Assembly: GCA_029962745.1 (NCBI GenBank) | Contig: CM057162.1 | Location: 18,060,908 to 18,124,907, forward strand | DNA from: Echinometra lucunter | Lineage: Eukaryota > Echinodermata > Echinoidea > Camarodonta > Echinometridae | Direction of reading: 5' to 3' | DNA: 64,000 nt | In this document: in pieces, positions 58,076 to 64,000 of the stretch | Numbering within the stretch: the stretch's first letter is position 1 | Layout: every line of letters begins with the position of its first letter | Position numbers and translations under genes: made by a program | Notes under the pieces: model-generated | Seen by the model: the letters and a program-made list of their open reading frames with translations, nothing else | What the model was told of the DNA's origin: nothing | Database searches by the model: none

Positions 58076-58918
58076 TTAAATAATTTCATCTCTTGATTTC
58101 CTTTTTGTTTCGAACTCAACCGTGAAAGGATTTTCCTTGATGAGTAAATGTGTAACTCCTGGGTGAGAAGGTATTTTTGAAAAAAAAAATATCAAAATGA
58201 GATGCTCATATGACAAAAGTGACAAATATTCCCACCGCTTGAACGGGACTGAATGATGGTTAAATGAAAATATTATCGAATCATGGATCTGGTTGATCTG
58301 TAAAGAAGTACTTAGGCGATTTGATAATCCACTTTTGGTAATGCTGATTTTGTTCAAGAATGCATCTACGATATCAAATTCCTGGAATCATACGGTTATA
58401 GATTTCAAAATAAATTCAATATTGTTTATGCGGTTTTGATCAGGATATCTTGCAGCGCATTATGTTTCATATTCTATAAATTCATAATATCCGTACTGAT
58501 TGAAGTATTTCGGAGAAAATGCGTCTCAAAATGACTGTTTAAACAGTACATTCTTTATATGTTACACAACATTTACAGGTAAAACTGATAGATTCTGAGG
58601 AGAGTCACTTATTTAGATGACGATTGTCTTGAGCTTATGAAATGAATGGATTGATTATTTTCTGAAATATTTCGTTAAGCAAGTCTCATACTGTACTGCA
58701 ACAAAAAGATGAAAAATTAACCAAGTTTTGTATTTTTTGTCTGTAAATAATGTGTCATGATATATCTTTTATCAAAGCGCGATGTTTCAAAGATTGCAGT
58801 TCTAGTACGTCATGTAAATGACAGTGAAACACAAAGAAATTATTTACTTGCAAATATTGAAAAAATGTATGAATTCTGTATTGATTACATGTATGCCTTT
58901 ATTTGTAATGTGTAGCCA
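58076..58918. other. Unrecognised AT-rich DNA
   Basis: No gene or repeat boundaries recognised. Confidence 0.35.
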
Positions 58919-58956
58919 TACAGGGTGTCCATGAAAAAAAAAACACCTAGGTTTAA

Positions 58957-59390
58957 AGGGGGTACCCAATGCTGAAACAATGTTAGTTCATTTAAAAGGG
59001 CATGATTTCATTAGCAGAAAATCATCTGGCTAAAAAGTTTTTTTAAAAGTCGTGTTGCCAAGGAAACTCCCAAATGTGGTTAGATTTCAGGATATTTTTG
59101 ACCCCTCAGCTGTGACCCATTTTCAACCATGTCGCGCGATTCTAGCAAAATGCGCGCAAGGTATAATACATATTGTACAGTCTAGCAGCACAACTGCAAT
59201 GCGCGAAGCTGGGTACCCACTTTGACGTCATACCTCATACTCAAATTTTTTGGTCAACTCTTGACTGTTATGAGAAAAATTGGCCAAAATGCATTGATTT
59301 CGATTGAAAATCATCAAATTTTTAATGCTATTCTCCTTAGAATTCTATTCTCGATCATATATTATTTTTTTTTACCATTGTGTAATAACT
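58957..59390. mobile_element. TTAA-type MITE (copy C), intact ends
   Basis: TTAA at 58953-58956 and 59391-59394 flank the ends AGGGGGTACCCAATG and CATTGTGTAATAACT, which are imperfect inverted repeats. This is the best-bounded copy of the family (434 bp) and defines its limits. A T-rich run replaces the TA array of copy B. Confidence 0.85.
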
Positions 59391-59503
59391 TTAAGGATTA
59401 ATTACTCAATAAATCACATTACTTTTGTGTTAATGCACACATCATTGGAATTCTCATTTTCTCTTCTTTCACTTGACGTCAACTACGTGATCAATAGATC
59501 ACC

Positions 59504-59842
59504 TACACACTAAGAATGGAAGGTTCAATTTTGCACCCTTCAAATGCAACACTGGGAGCTCCTTTATGGGCACAATTTTGCACCCAAAGAAGCTTTATGC
59601 ACCATTAAGGGTTCAGTGAGTTTGCAAAGTTGTGCCCTTTAGGGAAGGTGCAAATCTGCACCCTTTTGAATGCAAACATTTCTGCACCCTTTGAGGGGAC
59701 AGACGGACATTTCAGGGTGCAAACAAGTACAAAAGGATGCATCTTTGCACCTTTTTCATTTAGGGTGCAAGATTGTACCCCAAAAGGGGCTGCCGTTGTT
59801 GCATTTAGGGTGCAAAATTAAACCATTCATTCTAAGTGTGTA
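59504..59842. mobile_element. TGCAA-rich palindromic MITE (copy 3, best bounded)
   Basis: TACACACTAAGAATGGAAGG and CCATTCATTCTAAGTGTGTA are inverted termini next to TA. The interior has GCACCC/GGGTGC motifs in both orientations and shares CTTCAAATGCAACACTGGGA and GCAAACAAGTACAAAAGGAT with the other copies. Confidence 0.8.
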
Positions 59843-60804
59843 TGGCCGAATTCAGAAGGTCTAAACTGGTAGCGTCAGAAAGCCATTCGTTAAAACTAAG
59901 CAGAAAGCTGCTAGATTTGGTTCACTATATGAATTTTACAAGATAGGAATGATTTAAGATTATCATTATCATCCTCTTTAGGGTTTTCTTAATAGTAAAT
60001 GACACGGTGACATTTATTTAGGGAACCGTAATTACAATATTTGCTTTCCAGGATTTCCGCCACAACATAGCTTATTATGTAAGTTAAGCATTTCCGTACT
60101 ACTTAAATGATACATATATTCATACTGAATCTATGATAATTTTGATAGTTTGTCTTTTCTGCTCATATCGATTTTGTAAAGTGAAAATCTTTGGAAAATT
60201 ATTAGCTGTTATTGTGGAAATATATGAAATGAAATAGCGAATATATCATTCGAAGGCCCAGAGTCCCCACTTCCATATGAGAGGGTAATCATAAAGGAAG
60301 GACAATCATGCATCACCAACACTGACCAAGAAGGCAGTACATTTATTTGAATTTTTATATTCACATTGACAATTTGAGGATATTAAATGGGGCTGCGGAT
60401 CAAAATATCAACATGCCTTACAACTTACAATTATGGCTGTTTGGTCATGCATAAGCTTTTTTTCATGGATATTATGTCTTATGGAATATGAGAATGATGC
60501 TTTGAATTATGTCAGTTTAGTAATTAATATCCCGAATCAACTTCCTCTATCTTTCAAAAACCAATTCACAGTATAGCAAATGTAGTACTTTGTATTTCCA
60601 CTTTTCTTCGACAAATGGATTTCTGACAATTCTATTTTAGACTGTCTGCAATCGGTTATGCGAACTTAATGATTATTTTTTGGTAGAAAAGGAAAGAGGA
60701 GAAACCATGCTTTTCAAAGATGTGTACTTGCACATATAGAAAATAAATTTAAAATTTTGAATTATTCATGCATCTGTGTTTCCATTTTTGCAGGACACCC
60801 TGTA

Positions 60805-61755
60805 TAGAAATCATTACACACACTGTAATGTTTTGTAGTAATTATGTCATTGAGTGGTATATACATGTGATATTTAAAGTTTCGTATCGACTTGCCTTTT
60901 GTATGATAATGATAAAATATAGTTTCATTTTTTCCTGCCTTTTACGCATTTTTTAATGTTCGCGTTGAGGAGAATGAAACGAAAAATGCGTACATTTTTT
61001 TTAACAGGCACGCAAACAGGGGCGGACTGAGCACGGTGTCTTTTTTTTTCAAAAACCTATGTCACCCAAACCACAATCAACAGGCAAATAATCAATTAGT
61101 CAATATACCATGAGACCCTTGCCCCCCCCCCCCCCCCCCCCAAAAAAAGAAAGAAGTAATAAAAAAAAAGCTCAAAAAACACCTTGGTCAGTACCAACGC
61201 ATTCAAATATTGCTCATCTTTAATTAATTTGCATGAAAAAAAAAACAGTCTGCATAGGTATTGTACTTTACATCAACGAGAAAGGAAATGCTATCCGAAC
61301 TAAAGATGCTACCTGAAGCAGTAGCGTCATGCAGGGCAACTCTGGAAGGGGGAGGGTGACCTGTGTGCCCTTCCATTCGGATGGCGGGGAAAGCGTGAGA
61401 GAAAGAGCGAGAGAGAAGAGAGAGACGGAGAACTTAGATGGGAAGATGTGTGAAAGAAGACAGATACATACTTCCCTATGTCGTTGCTCTAATCCAAGAC
61501 CATTTCAAAACGCACACACACACACGCACGCACGCAAAATAAATGAATGCATGAATGGATAGATAAGTAGATTAATATGTATATATATAACTAAATTGAT
61601 GAATTAATGAATAAATGAATAAACAAATAAAGAGATAAATAAAGAAAAAATGAATACATAGATATAATTATGCCCAAAAGGGAATAAATTTATTTTAAAA
61701 ATACATGAATAAATCGATGAAATAAAAGTGATGATAGGTCTAATAGAAATATTTA
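60805..61755. other. Unrecognised DNA with a solo hAT-like terminus and poly-C
   Basis: CAGGGGCGGACTGAGCACGG (61017) looks like a hAT terminus without a clear partner. Poly-C at 61120-61140 and (CA)n at 61511-61525. No gene was recognised. Confidence 0.35.
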
Positions 61756-61819
61756 TAATAGCAGTATCATAGCAGATTATAGTAGCAACTGTAGTTGTAG
61801 TAGTAGCTGTTGCAATAGC

Positions 61820-61857
<38 letters not shown>

Positions 61858-61873
61858 CTGTTGCAATAGCAGC

Positions 61874-61920
<47 letters not shown>

Positions 61921-62100
61921 GAGGAGGAGGAGGAGGAGGAGTAGGAGTAGTAATAGTATCATCATTAGTATTATAATCATCGTCACCATCATTATCATAA
62001 TCATTACTACTACTAATACTACTACTATTACTACTCCTACTCCTACTCCTACTCCTACACCTACTACTACTAGTAGTAGTAGTGGTAGTGATAATAAAAA
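61756..62100. repeat. Compound (GTA)n / (GGA)n / (CTA)n microsatellite
   Basis: GTA units (61796-61920), GGA units (61921-61945), mixed ATC/ATT, then CTA and CTC units and again GTA to about 62090. The later CTA part is complementary to the earlier GTA part, giving a foldable array. Long Thr/Leu frames are artefacts. Confidence 0.95.
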
Positions 62101-64000
62101 CAACAATAATAATAGTACTACAATTAATATTGAAAATAATGACCATAATATTAATACTAATCAAGCAAATTTAACATGTGCCTCTAACCCATATAACCAG
62201 CGCCCCCTCAGTCATGTCAGTGACGCTACTGGGTTTAAGTATTTGCTTCAATCCCGACATTAATGTTACTTTCACGCTTTGAGAGAACACCTGCTAGTAT
62301 TACAGCTATTAATCCCTACATTAATCACGTATTTAGGATAGAGAGAATTATGAAGCACTGTCAATTACATGTAATGTCGCATTGTTATGCCAAATCTATA
62401 GAGTGCAGATTTAAAGTGAATCGAACTGATTTAAATGAACATGTAGAGTAGCTAAAATAGATATAGGTGAGCAAGTTTTAGACTCGTGATGATAAGTGTA
62501 AATACATAGATATTTGCGATAAATTAAAGAATTGAAAAAAATATGGCTGTTGTTCAATGTACTTATATTTTAACTTAACAGTGAATAGCTGCAGTCGTTG
62601 GGAAAATTCTCGGCGGTAAAAGTAAAGTCAACATGATTATTATCTGTTAAGCTGTAAATGGAAGGGCATTATATTTTGTAAAGGATTTTATTATGTTTGA
62701 AAGGTGGTAGACCTCTGTAAAGTATATTCTGTAAAATACTAATTTGATGTATATTCAACATACAGAGGCGAAATCTGCAGTAGCTATAAGGACATTGTAT
62801 CTGCTCATCAACTAAAAATCAGCAAATTATGCTAGAAGTTTTCATGATGCAAAACAATCATTAAATTTCACTAAAGCTATTTTAAATCTGATTTACAGAA
62901 ATATGCAATAAAAAACTATCACAGATTTAGTGATTTGTTTCGTCGGTAATCTAAAAAGTAGTAGCTGCTATCAAATATCAATGACTCCGAGGGCGCTATT
63001 AATCTTTTCATGAGTTATTAGCTAGTGTATTAGCTATTAAACTTTAATTTTTTTGAGACTGTCTGCCGAAACGTAAGGTAAGGCTTACATCTTACATACA
63101 TTCAATGTGTACTCTGTCTCAAGCAACGTGTATATTACTATCATACGAGTGCAAAATGAAGTATATTTGCTTGTACAAAACTATCATGTACATGTATTTC
63201 TAATGTTTTTAGTCTCATTGGGTCAATTTGAAAATATATCTACGTGTAACTACTATAGTGAATAAATTTTCTTTTACGACATAAATTCGTTTTTATTGCA
63301 AAATAAGAACCGTTTTAGTGGACTGACATTCTTCAGTAGTTTTAATCAAAATATGCATGTTTTCATAATTACTGTGTCAAAGACTTGAGAGACTATTCAT
63401 AAATCATATTTTGAGTGCTGTCTGATAAATCTATTTATAAGAATAATAATAATGATCTGATAAACAATAGTAGCAATTGCGCGACGCTAAAAAAAAATAT
63501 GCAGCATACTTCACCAAATCGGGATGTTTTCTTTTAAAAATTTCATTTAGCGACTGTTCAAAGTTAACTTTCAAATTCAAGGCCTTTTTAGAATGAACTT
63601 GTTAAACTGCTTTCATCAAACGTTCGATTCCATGAAGACATTTTGTTGAAATTTTGTCCGGACAAGTAGCGCGGTCTTCTCATAAAAATTTTCTGATGGG
63701 AAGATCGTTTCAACGTCATCCAACAAAATTTCTGATTTAAGACTTATCTGGTGACGTCCCTAAAAAATCCCTTAAATTTAAGATAGAATATTGATGAAAG
63801 AATCTAGCTCAAAGAAACATACTGAGCAGATAAAAATGCTACGAGAAAGGGAAGAAAATAAGAAGGCAGTCGACTAGAGATGGCGCTGTTGCACAGATCT
63901 TTGTTGCAGTCGCAAGCCTTTCCGTAGTTGAAATTGACGGAGGCATATCTCGCTTGTAAGATGATGCCCAAGGCGGAATGCTGATCGAGGCTTTCCTGGC
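62101..64000. other. Unrecognised AT-rich DNA
   Basis: No gene, repeat family or RNA gene recognised. Open frames are short; the 62-codon frame at 62263-62451 has no support. Confidence 0.4.

Larger units (their letters stand above)
58919..60804. mobile_element. TA-flanked DNA transposon, CAGGGTGTCC termini, two nested elements
   Basis: TA-CAGGGTGTCCATGAAAAA on the left faces GGACACCCTG-TA on the right. With the right end inverted (CAGGGTGTCCTGCAAAAA) the repeats extend about 25 bases. CAGGGTGTCC with TA duplication is common among mariner-like and related elements. Nested inside are the TTAA MITE at 58957-59390 and the TGCAA MITE at 59504-59842. The remaining 900 bases to the right have no transposase frame, so this copy is non-autonomous or deleted. 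Confidence 0.7.

Noticed and set aside
61604..62164. 186-codon minus frame rich in Thr, the longest in the window
   Set aside because: It is a readout of GTA/GGA/CTA microsatellites, with no domain or splice context.

Overview
The window is eukaryotic, AT-rich and almost free of genes. It is dominated by mobile-element debris, palindromic MITE-like elements, microsatellites and long homopolymeric G/C runs. Bacterial-style gene packing, Shine-Dalgarno sites and CRISPR arrays are absent. Coding signals occur only as short exons with splice sites or as decayed retroelement fragments. The foldback element with 16-bp outer repeats and an 8-bp target duplication resembles the TU elements described from sea urchins. 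With the Ly6-type gene structure and the repeat style, an echinoderm, perhaps a sea urchin, is the best guess; this is inference, not proof.

The only convincing host gene is a GPI-anchored Ly6/uPAR (three-finger) protein on the + strand. It has two coding exons at 55945-56124 and 56795-57084 with matching phase-1 splice sites, and a possible signal-peptide exon at 52916-52969. A candidate terminal exon of an unrecognised protein lies at 16980-17130. No complete transposase or reverse transcriptase is present.

Layout. 1-7,000: small palindromes, a 1.5-kb TA-flanked palindrome (3050-4555), and a decayed repeat that may encode an RNase H tail (6516-7012). 7,000-19,000: mostly unrecognised DNA with microsatellites, a TTAA MITE, an interrupted inverted repeat and the candidate exon. 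19,000-26,000: two TA-flanked MITEs, then a TU-like foldback element (23456-25398) inserted into a TTAA-flanked MITE. 26,000-34,000: LINE remnants, including RT motifs (27306-28560), and a 413-bp triplication. 34,000-44,000: hAT-like and TGCAA-rich palindromic elements, a Penelope-like GIY-YIG remnant (35969-36263), a hairpin, a CGAAGG foldback element and two GGCGCTAA elements. 44,000-52,600: plain DNA, trinucleotide arrays and a second hAT-like element with an exact 8-bp duplication. 52,900-57,100: the Ly6 gene, with MITEs and a tRNA-like segment in its introns. 57,100-64,000: a small foldback element, a TA-flanked transposon holding two nested elements, and mostly unrecognised DNA.

The elements do not form a pathway. 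Their value is as a record of nesting: several insertions can be dated relative to each other because an element interrupts another whose uninterrupted copies also lie in the window.
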